A DNA stretch of 55,589 nt from positions 187,949 through 243,537 of the forward strand of contig NZ_RDBP01000037.1 of NCBI RefSeq assembly GCF_008042045.1, in the 5' to 3' direction. The first letter of the stretch is position 1, and every line of letters starts with the position of its first letter. The DNA comes from Streptomyces sp. T39. GTDB lineage: Bacteria; Actinomycetota; Actinomycetes; Streptomycetales; Streptomycetaceae. The notes under the pieces were generated by a model. It did no database searches, was not told the origin of the DNA, and saw only the letters and a program-made list of their open reading frames with translations. The position numbers were made by a program, and so were the translations under genes. This document shows positions 1 through 9,100 of the stretch, in pieces.

Positions 1-94
1 GGCGGCCCCGGGTGCTGGGGGCGCTGGCGGCCTTCGGGGCGCTGCCTCGGTGTCCCTGCGCGTCAATCGTCGGCGGGGCAGCTCTGTCAGCCCG

Positions 95-190
95 TCCGGC
101 GTTTGAGGACACCGCGCGAAGCGCGGTACGGGTCCGGGCGGAGCCCGGTTTCGGGAAGGGGCGGGGTGGGGTGAGGCCCGCCGCAGGCGC
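95..190. repeat. dispersed Streptomyces intergenic repeat (GTCCGGCGTTTGAGGAC type)
   Basis: The stretch opens with a GTCCGGCGTTTGAGGAC motif, continues through AAGCGCGGTACGGGTCCGG and ends near TTCGGGAAGGGGCGGGG. From memory this is a high-copy intergenic repeat of Streptomyces chromosomes. It is non-coding here. Its boundaries are approximate and its function is unknown. Confidence 0.55.
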
Positions 191-279
191 CCCCCGCCCC
201 GGGCCGAGGAGCTCTCGCGGGCGCGGCGCCTCCGCGGGGACGCTGCCCCGGCGCCCCCCGGGCCCCGCACGCCGGCGGG

Positions 280-376
280 GCCGGCACGTCGCCCGGGCCG
301 GCACGTCGCCGCAGGCAGGGGCGAGGCCGGGACGTCGCCCCGCGCCTCACACGCCGGCGCGAGCCGGGACGTCGCC
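280..376. repeat. four copies of GCCGG[C/G]ACGTCGCC
   Basis: The 14-mer GCCGG(C/G)ACGTCGCC occurs at 280-293, 297-310, 326-339 and 363-376 with irregular spacing, in the gap downstream of the acyl-CoA ligase gene. I see no gene in 1-448. The copies may be degenerate intergenic repeats or binding sites; nothing in the sequence decides between these. Confidence 0.5.
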
Positions 377-448
377 CCCGACGCCGGCGGCACCGAGAGC
401 CCGTCCCGAGCGCCCCCTTCGGAGCCCGGTGACGGCCCCCGGAGGGGG

Positions 449-2245
449 TCAGCCGCGGTACAGGGACTCGATCTCGTCCGCGAAGTCCTTCGCCACCACG
501 TTCCGCTTCAGTTTCAGCGACGGCGTGATGTGCCCCGCCTCCTCCGTGAACTGGGTCGCGAGGATGCGGAACTTGCGGACGGACTCCGCCTTGGAGACCG
601 CCGCGTTGCCGTCGTCGACGGCCTTCTGGATCTCGGCCAGCAGCTGCGGGTCCTCCCGCAGGGCCGCCGCCGTGGAGCCGGCGGGCTTGCCGTGGTCGGC
701 CGCCCAGCGGACGAGGAAGTCCTCGTCGACGGTGACCAGCGCGCCCACGAAGGGGCGGCCGTCGCCGACGACCATGCACTCCGCGACCAGGGCGTGCGCC
801 CGGATGCGGTCCTCGATGACCGCGGGGGCGACGTTCTTGCCGCCGGCGGTCACGAGGATCTCCTTCTTGCGGCCGGTGATGGCGAGGTAGCCGTCCTCGT
901 CGAGGGTGCCGATGTCGCCCGTGTGGAACCAGCCGTCGGCCAGCGCCTCCGCCGTCGCGGCCTCGTTGCCCCAGTAGCCCGAGAAGATGTGCTCGCCGTG
1001 CAGCAGGACCTCGCCGTCGTCGGCGATGCGCACGACCGAGCCGGGCAGCGGCTGGCCGACGGTGCCGATCTTCTGCCGGTCCCACGGGTTGAAGGCGGTG
1101 GCCGCGCAGGACTCGGTGAGGCCGTAGCCCTCCAGCACGGTGAAGCCGATGCCGCGGAAGAAGTGGCCGAGCCGCTCGCCGAGCGGGGCTCCGCCGGAGA
1201 TCGCGTACTCGCCGCGCCCGCCGAGCACCGCGCGCAGCTTGCCGAAGACCAGCTTGTCGAAGACCTTGTGCTTCAGCCGCAGGCCGATCGAGGGGCCGGA
1301 CGGCGTGGCGAGGGCCTGGCTGTAGGCGATCGCGGTGTGCGCGGCCTTGTCGAAGATCTTGCCCTTGCCGTCGGCACGGGCCTTGGCGCGCGCCGAGTTG
1401 TAGACCTTCTCGAAGACCCGCGGCACGCCGAGGATCAGGGTCGGCCGGAAGGAGGCCAGCTCGTCCGTGAGGTTCTTGATGTCCGGTACGCAGCCCAGCT
1501 TGATGGGCGCCATCACCGAGGCGACCTCGACCAGGCGGCCGAAGACGTGCGCGGTGGGCAGGAAGAGCAGGACCGAGCACTCGCCGGTGCGGAAGAGCGG
1601 CTTCAGGCGCTCCACCACGTTGCCGCACTCGGCGAAGAACGCCCGGTGGGTGAGCACACAGCCCTTGGGCCGGCCGGTGGTGCCGGAGGTGTAGACGATG
1701 GTCGCCGGGTCGTCCGCCTTGGCGGCCGAGCTGCGCTCGTCGACGACCTCCTCGGTGATGTCGGCGCCCGCCGCCTCCAGCTCCGCGACGGCGCCCTCGT
1801 CGAGCTGCCAGACGTGGCGCAGGTCCGGCAGGGAGCCGCGCACCGACTCCACGGCGGCGGCGTGCGCCTCGCTCTCGACGATGGCCGCGACGGCGCCGGA
1901 GTTGCCGAGGATCCACTGGACCTGCTCGGCGGAGCTGGTCTCGTAGACGGGGACGGTGACCGCGCCCGCGCTCCAGATCGCGAAGTCGAGCTGCACCCAC
2001 TCGTAGCGGGTGCGCGACATCAGGCCGACCCGGTCGCCGGGCCGGATGCCGGAGGCGATGAGCCCCTTGGCGGCGGCCCGCACCTCGGCGAGGAACTGCA
2101 CGGCGGTGACGTCGGTCCAGGCGCCGGCGACCTTGCGGCTCATGACGGCCACATCTGGATGCTGAGCGGCATTGCGGCGGATGAGATCCGTCAGGTTGCC
2201 GTCCGTCGGGACCTCGTACAGGGCCGGAAGGCTGAACTCGCGCAA
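449..2245 (-). CDS. long-chain fatty acid--CoA ligase (AMP-forming)
   Basis: A 598-residue adenylate-forming enzyme that would activate long-chain fatty acids to acyl-CoA through an acyl-AMP intermediate. The phosphate-binding loop YTSGTTGRPKG is at residues 185-195, followed by the GYGLTE motif and the WFHTGDIG/DGYLAITGRKKE core around the catalytic hinge. Length fits the FadD15/FACL family. The TTG start is supported by GAGGAG eight bases upstream; no better ATG lies at the N terminus. It stands alone and is divergent from the metallophosphoesterase gene. Exact chain-length preference cannot be read from the sequence. Confidence 0.93.
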   Translation of the reverse strand: MREFSLPALYEVPTDGNLTDLIRRNAAQHPDVAVMSRKVAGAWTDVTAVQFLAEVRAAAKGLIASGIRPGDRVGLMSRTRYEWVQLDFAIWSAGAVTVPVYETSSAEQVQWILGNSGAVAAIVESEAHAAAVESVRGSLPDLRHVWQLDEGAVAELEAAGADITEEVVDERSSAAKADDPATIVYTSGTTGRPKGCVLTHRAFFAECGNVVERLKPLFRTGECSVLLFLPTAHVFGRLVEVASVMAPIKLGCVPDIKNLTDELASFRPTLILGVPRVFEKVYNSARAKARADGKGKIFDKAAHTAIAYSQALATPSGPSIGLRLKHKVFDKLVFGKLRAVLGGRGEYAISGGAPLGERLGHFFRGIGFTVLEGYGLTESCAATAFNPWDRQKIGTVGQPLPGSVVRIADDGEVLLHGEHIFSGYWGNEAATAEALADGWFHTGDIGTLDEDGYLAITGRKKEILVTAGGKNVAPAVIEDRIRAHALVAECMVVGDGRPFVGALVTVDEDFLVRWAADHGKPAGSTAAALREDPQLLAEIQKAVDDGNAAVSKAESVRKFRILATQFTEEAGHITPSLKLKRNVVAKDFADEIESLYRG

Positions 2246-2511
2246 GACTGCTGCTCCTCATCGGGCTCCGGCGCCACGGCTCTGTGTGATGCACCGGCTG
2301 CGGTCCACGTCGGGCAGGTGCTCGGTGGGGATGAGCACGACTGGACTTCCCGGACGTTACCCATCAGTAGTCGGTTCCCGGTAGGGGGTCCCGGCCAATG
2401 TTCCCTGCGTCACACGGCTGCGGCTGGACGTCGGGGGAAGTATTCCACCCCCAGATGTCGCGCGAGTAACCGCAGGTGGAGCCCCTCTGTCCAGGCGCTG
2501 CGGACGGGTCG

Positions 2512-2517
2512 TAGGGT
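2512..2517 (+). promoter_or_regulatory. candidate -10 element TAGGGT, leaderless start
   Basis: TAGGGT ends seven bases before the ATG at 2525, the spacing expected when transcription starts at or next to the start codon. There is no Shine-Dalgarno sequence. This is inferred from the TANNNT consensus; the -35 region is weak. Confidence 0.4.
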
Positions 2518-2524
2518 GCTCGCC

Positions 2525-3301
2525 ATGGCAGGCATGCGAGTCAATGTGGTCAGCGACGTGCACGGCAATGCGAAGGATCTCGCCACCGCGGGCGACGGCG
2601 CGGACGCCCTGATCTGCCTCGGCGACCTCGTGCTCTTCCTCGACTACGCCGACCACTCGCGCGGCATCTTCCCCGAGCTCTTCGGCGTCGCCAACGCCGA
2701 TCTGATCGTGGAGCTGCGCACCGCCCGCCGTTTCGACGAGGCCCGCGACCTGGCCCGCCGTCTCTGGGCCGAGCTGGAGGTCGACCGCGAGACGGCCGTC
2801 GCCTCGGCGGTGCGGCGGCAGTACGCCGAGATGTTCGCCGCGTTCCCCGCCCCGACGTACGCGACCTACGGCAATGTCGACATCCCGACCCTGTGGCCCG
2901 AGTTCGCCCTGCCCGGCACCACCGTCCTCGACGGGGAACGGGTGGAGATCGGCGGCCGGGTCTTCGGCTTCGTCGGCGGCGGCCTGCGCACCCCCATGCG
3001 GACCCCGTACGAGATCTCCGACGAGGAGTACGCGGCCAAGGTCGAGGCGCTCGGCGAGGTCGACGTCCTCTGCTCGCACATCCCGCCCGACGTTCCCGAC
3101 CTCGCCTACGACACGGTGGCCCGCCGCTTCGAGCGCGGCAGCCGCGCCCTGCTCGACGCGATCCGGCGCACCCGGCCGCGCTACGCCCTCTTCGGGCACG
3201 TGCACCAGCCCCTGGCGCGGCGCATGCGGATCGGCGCCACCGAGTGCGTGAACGTGGGGCACTTCGCGTCCACCGGGAAGCCCTGGACCCTCAGCTGGTG
3301 A
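2525..3301 (+). CDS. calcineurin-like metallophosphoesterase
   Basis: A 258-residue protein with the ordered dimetal motifs of calcineurin-like phosphoesterases: SDVHGN near residue 11, GDLV about 25 residues later, a GNVD motif in the middle and the C-terminal GHVHQP. It probably hydrolyses a phosphomonoester or diester in the cytoplasm; the substrate is unknown. ATG 2525 is preferred, with a second ATG nine bases downstream possible. It is followed after 92 bp by the SRPBCC gene in the same direction. Confidence 0.88.
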   Translation: MAGMRVNVVSDVHGNAKDLATAGDGADALICLGDLVLFLDYADHSRGIFPELFGVANADLIVELRTARRFDEARDLARRLWAELEVDRETAVASAVRRQYAEMFAAFPAPTYATYGNVDIPTLWPEFALPGTTVLDGERVEIGGRVFGFVGGGLRTPMRTPYEISDEEYAAKVEALGEVDVLCSHIPPDVPDLAYDTVARRFERGSRALLDAIRRTRPRYALFGHVHQPLARRMRIGATECVNVGHFASTGKPWTLSW

Positions 3302-3393
3302 GGGCGCCGCGACTGCGGGTCACAATGGCGCGATAGCCTGCACACCACCACACGACCCCGGTCATCACCTTGCACTGTTGAGGAGCCGCAGCG

Positions 3394-3843
3394 ATGGCGG
3401 AACACACCAGCTCGAGCATCACGATCGATGCGGCGCCGGCCGACGTCATGGGCGTGATCTCCGACTTCGCGCGCTACCCGGAGTGGACGGGCGAGGTGAA
3501 GGAGGCCGAGGTGCTCGCCACCGACGCCCAGGGCCGTGCCGAGCAGGTCCGCCTCGTCCTCGACGCGGGTGCGATCAAGGACGACCACACCCTCGCCTAC
3601 ACCTGGCACGGCGAGAACGAGGTCAGCTGGACGCTCGTGAAGTCCCAGATGCTCCGGGCCATCGACGGCTCCTACCGCCTTGCGCCCGTCGGCGGCGGCG
3701 ACCGCACCGAGGTCACCTACCAGCTGACCGTCGACGTCAAGATCCCGATGCTCGGCATGATCAAGCGCAAGGCGGAGAAGGTCATCATCGACCGTGCCCT
3801 CGCCGGTCTGAAGAAGCGCGTCGAGAGCGGCGCCGCCGCCTGA
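3394..3843 (+). CDS. SRPBCC (START-like) family protein
   Basis: A 149-residue single-domain protein with the opening pattern SSITIDAAPADVMGVISDFA and a C-terminal long helix, typical of the polyketide cyclase/dehydrase SRPBCC fold that forms a hydrophobic ligand pocket. GAGGAG precedes the ATG. Its stop codon overlaps the start of the ArsA-like gene (TGATG), so the two are translationally coupled. Ligand unknown. Confidence 0.88.
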   Translation: MAEHTSSSITIDAAPADVMGVISDFARYPEWTGEVKEAEVLATDAQGRAEQVRLVLDAGAIKDDHTLAYTWHGENEVSWTLVKSQMLRAIDGSYRLAPVGGGDRTEVTYQLTVDVKIPMLGMIKRKAEKVIIDRALAGLKKRVESGAAA

Positions 3844-5027
3844 TGCAACGGGTCCTGGTCACCGGCCTCGGCGGCGCGGGCCGCACGACCGTCGCGGCGG
3901 CCACGGCACTCGCCGCCGCCTCGGCGGGCCACCGCACCCTGCTGCTCTCCGCGCAGGCCCTCACCGTCCTCGGCGTCCCCGTCGACGGCCCGCCCGAACG
4001 GCCCGACCCCGTCGCGGACGGCCTGTGGGCGGCCCGCATCGACACCGCGGGCGACTTCCGCGCCGAGTTCCTCGACCTCCAGGACCGCGTCTCGGCCGCC
4101 CTCGACCTGCTCGGAGCCACCCCGTTCGAGGACGAGGAGCTGACCGAGCTGCCCGGCAGCGGTGAGTTCGCGCTGCTGCGCGCGCTGGCGAACGCCTCCC
4201 ACGGCGGCTGGGACGTCCTCGTCGCCGACCTGCCCCCGCTCGACGAGACCGTGGCGCTGCTCGCCCTGCCCGAGCGGCTCCGCCGCTATCTGCGCCGGCT
4301 GCTGCCGCCCGAACGGCAGGCCGCCCGCGCGCTGCGGCCCGTGCTCGCCCAGCTCGCCGGCGTCCCGATGCCCGCCCAGTGGCTCTACGAGACGGCCGGA
4401 CGCTGGGACACCGCGCTCGCGGACGTCCAGGCGGCCGTCGAGTCCCCGGGCACCCGCCTCACCGTCGTCGCCGAGCCGGGCCCGGCCGCCGCGGAGCGGC
4501 TGCGCGCCGTGCGGCCCGGCCTCGGCCTCTTCGGCCACGCCGTGCACGCCGTGGTCGCCAACCGCATGGTGCCGGCCGACTCCCCGGACCCCTGGGTGGC
4601 CTCCCTCGCCGCGCAGCAGGCCCGGTGCCTGAAGGAGTGGCACGGCGCCTGGCCCCCGGCGGCCGCCGTCGGCGCCCTGCCGCACCTGGGGCGGGACCCG
4701 CGCGGTCTCGGCGACCTCGGCCGGCTGGCCGCCCTCCCCGTCCTCGCCCCGCCCACCGCGGCGGGCGCCCGCGAGGGCCTTCCCGAGCCCGTGCACGGCG
4801 ACGGCGGCACGCTCGTCTGGCGCCTGCCGCTGCCGGGCGCCGTCAAGGAGGAGCTGTCCCTCGTACGCCGCGGGGACGAACTCCTCGTCACCGCCGGTCC
4901 GTTCCGCAGGATCCTGCCGCTGCCGCCGGTGCTGCGCCGCTGCACGGTGGCCGGCGCGGGGCTGGCCGACGGGACGCTGAGCGTGCGGTTCACGCCGGAC
5001 CCCGGCCTCTGGCCGCGGACACGCTGA
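3843..5027 (+). CDS. ArsA/anion-transporter-like ATPase homologue with degenerate Walker A
   Basis: A 394-residue protein whose N terminus reads VLVTGLGGAGRTTVAAATALA, which is the P-loop position of ArsA/GET3-type deviant Walker ATPases. The usual invariant lysine of the GKT motif is arginine here (GGAGRTT), and the signature lysine near the loop start is also absent. The C-terminal third looks like the beta-rich ArsA-HSP20-like domain (LVWRLPLPG, LLVTAGPFRRILPLP). It starts inside the stop of the SRPBCC gene. ATP binding may be weakened or lost. The partner could be the SRPBCC protein, inferred from coupling only. Confidence 0.8.
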   Translation: MQRVLVTGLGGAGRTTVAAATALAAASAGHRTLLLSAQALTVLGVPVDGPPERPDPVADGLWAARIDTAGDFRAEFLDLQDRVSAALDLLGATPFEDEELTELPGSGEFALLRALANASHGGWDVLVADLPPLDETVALLALPERLRRYLRRLLPPERQAARALRPVLAQLAGVPMPAQWLYETAGRWDTALADVQAAVESPGTRLTVVAEPGPAAAERLRAVRPGLGLFGHAVHAVVANRMVPADSPDPWVASLAAQQARCLKEWHGAWPPAAAVGALPHLGRDPRGLGDLGRLAALPVLAPPTAAGAREGLPEPVHGDGGTLVWRLPLPGAVKEELSLVRRGDELLVTAGPFRRILPLPPVLRRCTVAGAGLADGTLSVRFTPDPGLWPRTR

Positions 5028-5092
5028 AGCCGGCGGGGCCGTTCGGGTACCGTCGAAGGCAAGCAACCCGCTGCCTGCCGCAGGAGTACGCC

Positions 5093-5533
5093 ATGAGCGA
5101 TGCCACCGAGCGTCCCGACGTCGACGACGACGCGTGGGCCACGGCGTGCGAGGAGGACCTCAGGGCCGAGCAGGCCCGCCGGCGGGCCGAGGCCGGGCAG
5201 CCGCCCGAGTCCGCGGCGGAGGAACTCCGCAAGCTTCTGGGCGCCGTCGCCGACAAGGTGAGCGCCTTCCAGTCGTCGCTGCCGGGCATGGCGGCGCAGA
5301 GCGCCGTGCACCAGTTCGTCAGCCAGGCCAAGGCCGCCGTCGAGCCGGTCATCGAGCGGAACCCGCAGGTCTTCGACCATCTCGCGGCCGCCGGCGGCGA
5401 GCTGCTGGCCGCCTACCGGTCCGCGGTGCAGGCCCAGGAGAGCCGCTGGACCAAGCAGAGCCGTCCCGCCGAGAAGCGCGACGACCCGCGCGACGAAGGC
5501 CCGGGTCCGAGCGAGCACATCGACCTGGACTGA
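5093..5533 (+). CDS. DUF5304-type conserved actinobacterial protein
   Basis: A 146-residue hydrophilic, acidic-ended protein with no signal peptide or membrane segment. The central region (about 45-110) is helical and amphipathic, with the pattern ELRKLLGAVADKVSAFQ. A CAGGAG lies just upstream of the ATG. In Streptomyces a protein of this type sits directly upstream of glkA, as here (65 bp apart). I recognise the family and position from memory; the function is unknown. Confidence 0.8.
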   Translation: MSDATERPDVDDDAWATACEEDLRAEQARRRAEAGQPPESAAEELRKLLGAVADKVSAFQSSLPGMAAQSAVHQFVSQAKAAVEPVIERNPQVFDHLAAAGGELLAAYRSAVQAQESRWTKQSRPAEKRDDPRDEGPGPSEHIDLD

Positions 5534-5598
5534 CCGGCCGGGCCCCGCCCTCGGGTACCGTTGCCCCTAGCGGGGCTCGACCGAATACTGAGGGACAC

Positions 5599-6540
5599 AT
5601 GGGACTCACCATCGGCGTCGACATCGGCGGCACGAAGATCGCGGCGGGCGTGGTCGACGAAGAGGGCACCATTCTCGAGACGCACACCGTGCCCACGCCG
5701 TCGACTCCCGAGGGCATCGTCGACGCGATCTGCTCGGCCGTCGCCGGTGCCGGCGGGGGGCACGAGATCGAGGCCGTCGGCATCGGCGCGGCCGGATACG
5801 TCGACGACAAGCGCGCCACGGTCCTGTTCGCGCCCAACATCGACTGGCGCCACGAGCCGCTCAAGGACAAGGTCGAGCAGCGCGTCGGCCTCCCCGTCGT
5901 GGTCGAGAACGACGCGAACGCGGCGGCCTGGGGCGAGTACCGGTTCGGTGCCGGGCAGGGGCACGACGACGTCATCTGCATCACCATCGGCACCGGTCTC
6001 GGCGGCGGCATCATCATCGGCAACAAGCTGCGCCGCGGACGCTTCGGAGTGGCGGCCGAGTTCGGCCACATCCGGGTCGTGCCCGACGGGCTGCTGTGCG
6101 GCTGCGGCAGCCAGGGCTGCTGGGAGCAGTACGCCTCCGGCCGGGCCCTGGTCCGGTACGCCAAGCAGCGCGCCAACGCCACCCCCGAGAACGCCGGCGT
6201 GCTGCTCGGCCTCGGCGACGGCACCGTCGACGGGATCCAGGGCAAGCACATCAGCGAGGCCGCCCGGCAGGGCTGCCCGGTGGCCGTCGACTCCTTCCGG
6301 GAGCTGGCCCGCTGGGCCGGCGCGGGGCTCGCCGACCTGGCGTCCCTCTTCGACCCGTCGGCGTTCATCGTCGGCGGCGGTGTCTCCGACGAGGGCGACC
6401 TCGTCCTCGACCCGATCCGCAAGTCCTTCCGCCGCTGGCTGATCGGCGGCCACTGGCGGCCCCACGCCCAGGTGCTCGCCGCCCAACTCGGCGGCAAGGC
6501 CGGTCTTGTGGGCGCCGCCGACCTGGCCCGCCAGGGCTGA
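5599..6540 (+). CDS. glkA: ROK-family glucokinase
   Basis: A 313-residue glucokinase that phosphorylates glucose with ATP and in Streptomyces also mediates glucose repression. Visible motifs: the ATP-binding DIGGTKIAAGVVD at 8-20, the catalytic base in ENDANAAAWGEY (Asp105), and the ROK zinc site with His157 and the CGCGSQGCWEQ cysteines (167, 169, 174). Length matches Streptomyces GlkA. The AGGGAC before the ATG is a modest ribosome site. The DUF5304 gene lies immediately upstream. Confidence 0.95.
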   Translation: MGLTIGVDIGGTKIAAGVVDEEGTILETHTVPTPSTPEGIVDAICSAVAGAGGGHEIEAVGIGAAGYVDDKRATVLFAPNIDWRHEPLKDKVEQRVGLPVVVENDANAAAWGEYRFGAGQGHDDVICITIGTGLGGGIIIGNKLRRGRFGVAAEFGHIRVVPDGLLCGCGSQGCWEQYASGRALVRYAKQRANATPENAGVLLGLGDGTVDGIQGKHISEAARQGCPVAVDSFRELARWAGAGLADLASLFDPSAFIVGGGVSDEGDLVLDPIRKSFRRWLIGGHWRPHAQVLAAQLGGKAGLVGAADLARQG

Positions 6541-6607
6541 GTCCCGCCGCCGTGTGCCCGCCGCGTCCTCACCGGATCGCGGCGGGCACCGTCGTATCTT
6601 GATCCGC

Positions 6608-7375
6608 ATGGCCATGAGCGTGAACGAGCTGCCCGCGCTGCCCAACTCCCGTACGGAGGAAGACGGTTCGGCCGTCATCCGGGTACTGGGCTACAACATC
6701 CGGTCCCTGCGCGACGACGAGGAGGCCCTCGTCCGGGTCATCCGGGCCTGCGAGCCCGACCTCGTCCTCGTCCAGGAGGCCCCGCGCTTCTTCCGCTGGC
6801 GCAAGCACGCCGCCCGCCTCGCCGCCGCCAGCGACCTGGTGATGCTCTCCGGCGGGGCGACCGCCGCCGGCCCGCTCCTGCTGTGCTCGCTGCGGGCGAC
6901 CGTGGAGCACACCGAGGACATCCTGCTGCCGCTCACCCGCGGGCAGCACCGGCGCGGGCTCGCCACGGCGGTGGTCCGCTTCGGCGGGGCACGGCTCGGC
7001 GTGGTGAGCTGCCACCTGAGCCTGACGTCCGCGGAGCGCTTCGACCAGGCGCGGATGCTGCTGGACCACCTCGCCTCGCTGGACGTGCCGCACGCGGTCG
7101 TCGCCGGGGACATCAACGAACGCCCCGAGGGGCGCAGCTTCCGGATGCTCGCCGGCACGCTCCAGGACTGCTGGACGGTCAACCCGTGGGGCGACGAGCA
7201 CACGTCGACACCCGCCGACCCCCGGCAGCGGATCGACGCCGTGTTCGCGACGGAGGGCGTGGAGGTCCTCGGCTGCGGCGTCCCGCGGGGGCTGCCGGGT
7301 CTGACCGCCGAGGACCTGCGCGCCGCCTCCGACCACCTCCCGGTCCTCGCGGCCCTGCGGGTGCCGGCCTCCTGA
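6608..7375 (+). CDS. endonuclease/exonuclease/phosphatase (EEP) family protein
   Basis: A 255-residue cytoplasmic protein with the EEP fold pattern: VLGYNIRSLR near the N terminus (metal-binding Asn), LVLVQEAPRF (metal Glu), GVVSCHLSL, AGDINERPEG (catalytic Asp and Asn) and the terminal ASDHLPVLA (catalytic Asp-His). It could be a phosphodiesterase, nuclease or sphingomyelinase-like enzyme. No signal peptide is seen. ATG 6608 is chosen; an in-frame ATG six bases on is possible. Confidence 0.87.
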   Translation: MAMSVNELPALPNSRTEEDGSAVIRVLGYNIRSLRDDEEALVRVIRACEPDLVLVQEAPRFFRWRKHAARLAAASDLVMLSGGATAAGPLLLCSLRATVEHTEDILLPLTRGQHRRGLATAVVRFGGARLGVVSCHLSLTSAERFDQARMLLDHLASLDVPHAVVAGDINERPEGRSFRMLAGTLQDCWTVNPWGDEHTSTPADPRQRIDAVFATEGVEVLGCGVPRGLPGLTAEDLRAASDHLPVLAALRVPAS

Positions 7376-7376
7376 C

Positions 7377-7424
7377 GCCCGCCGGGCACCGGCCCCGCGC
7401 CCGCCCGCCGGGCACCGGCCCCGC
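7377..7424. repeat. 22-bp direct duplication
   Basis: Two perfect 22-bp copies, each beginning GCCCGCCGGGCACCGG, lie at 7377-7398 and 7403-7424 right after the stop codon of the EEP gene. They look like a small local duplication. Confidence 0.8.
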
Positions 7425-7467
7425 CCGCCGCGCCGACCGGCAGGGATGGCCCCCCGGGGACGCGCAA

Positions 7468-7502
7468 GGGGCGGGCCGGGGACCACGTCCCCGGCCCGCC
7501 CC
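7468..7502. terminator. bidirectional hairpin between convergent genes
   Basis: A perfect 16-bp GC-rich stem (7468-7483 with 7487-7502) with a 3-nt loop lies between two convergent genes, as expected for a shared terminator. Confidence 0.75.
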
Positions 7503-7520
7503 GTGCGGGACAGGCGCCCG

Positions 7521-8096
7521 CTACACCACCGCGCCCCGCCCGGGGTCGTCCATGTCATCGTCGTCGTCGGGCGACATCCGGGCGACCAGCGTCGCGAAGC
7601 CGCCCAGGAAGCCGCCGACGCACACCGTCGTCAGCCACCACGTCATGTCCCAGCGCAGCAGCACGGCGAGCAGCATCAGCACCGGGCCGCCGATCACCGC
7701 CAGCCAGGCGAACTTCGCCGTGACGTCGGCCTCCGGCAGCGGCGGGGGCTCGGGGGGGACGAAGTGGCCCTCGTCCGACTCGTCGAAGTCCTCCTCCTTG
7801 GCCTCCGCGACCCGGTAGTCGCGGGGACCCGCGACGCCCGGCGCGAAGGTGATCGAGCTGCCGAGCGCGGGCTTCTCCTCCGGGTCCTCGTCCGCCGCCG
7901 TGTCCCGGGGCGCGTCGGACGCATCCGGTGCGTCGTTCGTCCTCGTCTCCAGCAGCGCGAGGTCCTCCACCGACTTGAACGGCTTCGCCCCCGGCGGGTC
8001 GGCCGGCTCATCGCCGTACCCTGCGACGATGGCGGCCCAGGCGGCCTCCTCGTCGATCGGCTGCGGCTCACGGTCCGCGTCGTGCTGTTCAGCCAC
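7521..8096 (-). CDS. conserved membrane protein with acidic tail
   Basis: A 191-residue protein with a long hydrophilic acidic N-terminal region (about 1-120), then two hydrophobic helices (roughly 130-150 and 155-175), then a short very acidic tail with five consecutive Asp residues. Both ends would face the cytoplasm if the two helices form a hairpin. The GTG start overlaps the end of the upstream esterase gene by 8 bp, so the two form an operon. I do not recognise a function. Confidence 0.8.
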   Translation of the reverse strand: MAEQHDADREPQPIDEEAAWAAIVAGYGDEPADPPGAKPFKSVEDLALLETRTNDAPDASDAPRDTAADEDPEEKPALGSSITFAPGVAGPRDYRVAEAKEEDFDESDEGHFVPPEPPPLPEADVTAKFAWLAVIGGPVLMLLAVLLRWDMTWWLTTVCVGGFLGGFATLVARMSPDDDDDMDDPGRGAVV

Positions 8097-8895
8097 CGGT
8101 CGTACTCCCTCCCCATGCCTCCGCCGCGCGGGACCCGCCGGCCCCGGCCTCCGGAGCGAGCCGGCCGATGAACGCGTGACTCTCCTCGAAGATCCGCTCC
8201 GCATCGTTGTCCAACGTCGCGACGTGGTAGCTGTGTTCCAGGAGGACCTCGGTGACATCCGTGGACGACACCCGGCGCAGGATCCGCGCGGAGTCCGCGG
8301 GCGGGACGACGTGGTCCTGCGGGCTGTGCAGCAGCAGCATCGGCTGGGTCACCTGGGGGAGCTCGCCGTCCACCAGGCGGAAGAACTGCCGCACCGAGTG
8401 GGCCGCGTGCAGCGGCACCCGGTCGTAGCCGACCTCCTCGACGCCGGGCTTGGCGATGTCGCTGGTCAGCCCCTTGGTGGAGGGCACCAGATGGCGGACG
8501 GCCGGCAGCAGCGACGCCATCGCGCCGTGCACCCTGTTCGCCGGATTGACGACGACGACGCCGCGCACGGCGTCCCCGTGCCGGGCCGCCAGCCGCAGGG
8601 TCAGCGCCCCGCCCATGGAGAGGCCGAAGACGAAGACCACACGGCAGCGGTCGCGCAGGGCGTTCAGTTCGCGGTCCACCTCCGCGTACCAGTCCTGCCA
8701 GCCGGTCACCTGCATGTCCTGCCAGCGGGTGCCGTGGCCCGGCAGCAGCGGCAGCGACACCGACAGGCCGCGCTCCGCCAGGTACTCGGCCCAGGGCCGC
8801 AGCGACTGCGGGGAACCGGTGAATCCGTGACAGAGAAGGACGCCGACCTCGCCGCCGTCATGGCGGTACGGCTCGGCTCCGGGAAGGACCGGCAC
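8089..8895 (-). CDS. alpha/beta hydrolase (carboxylesterase/lipase)
   Basis: A 268-residue alpha/beta hydrolase related to bacterial monoacylglycerol lipase and Est30-type carboxylesterases. HGFTGSP forms the oxyanion loop, GLSMGG holds the nucleophile Ser, and the acid and His lie in SPQDHVVPP and HSYHVATLD. The GTG start has AGGAG six bases upstream. The longer open frame upstream lacks a ribosome site and shows no domain. It is the first gene of a pair with the acidic membrane protein. Confidence 0.9.
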   Translation of the reverse strand: MPVLPGAEPYRHDGGEVGVLLCHGFTGSPQSLRPWAEYLAERGLSVSLPLLPGHGTRWQDMQVTGWQDWYAEVDRELNALRDRCRVVFVFGLSMGGALTLRLAARHGDAVRGVVVVNPANRVHGAMASLLPAVRHLVPSTKGLTSDIAKPGVEEVGYDRVPLHAAHSVRQFFRLVDGELPQVTQPMLLLHSPQDHVVPPADSARILRRVSSTDVTEVLLEHSYHVATLDNDAERIFEESHAFIGRLAPEAGAGGSRAAEAWGGSTTGG

Positions 8896-9100
8896 CGGGG
8901 TCTCCTGTTCGTGAGGTGTTGCGTGAGGTGTGCGGAGCGTACGGGGACGCGCTGGGCCGACGGCCCGAAGGGTGTACTTCACGGTACGCGACCGGGCGGA
9001 CACCGACCAGGGCCGTCACGGCCCGGGCGTTCACCGGAACGGGGGACCGGCCCCCGGCACGGGATAAAGTCTGTTCGAGAACACACAGGAGGATTTCGAG

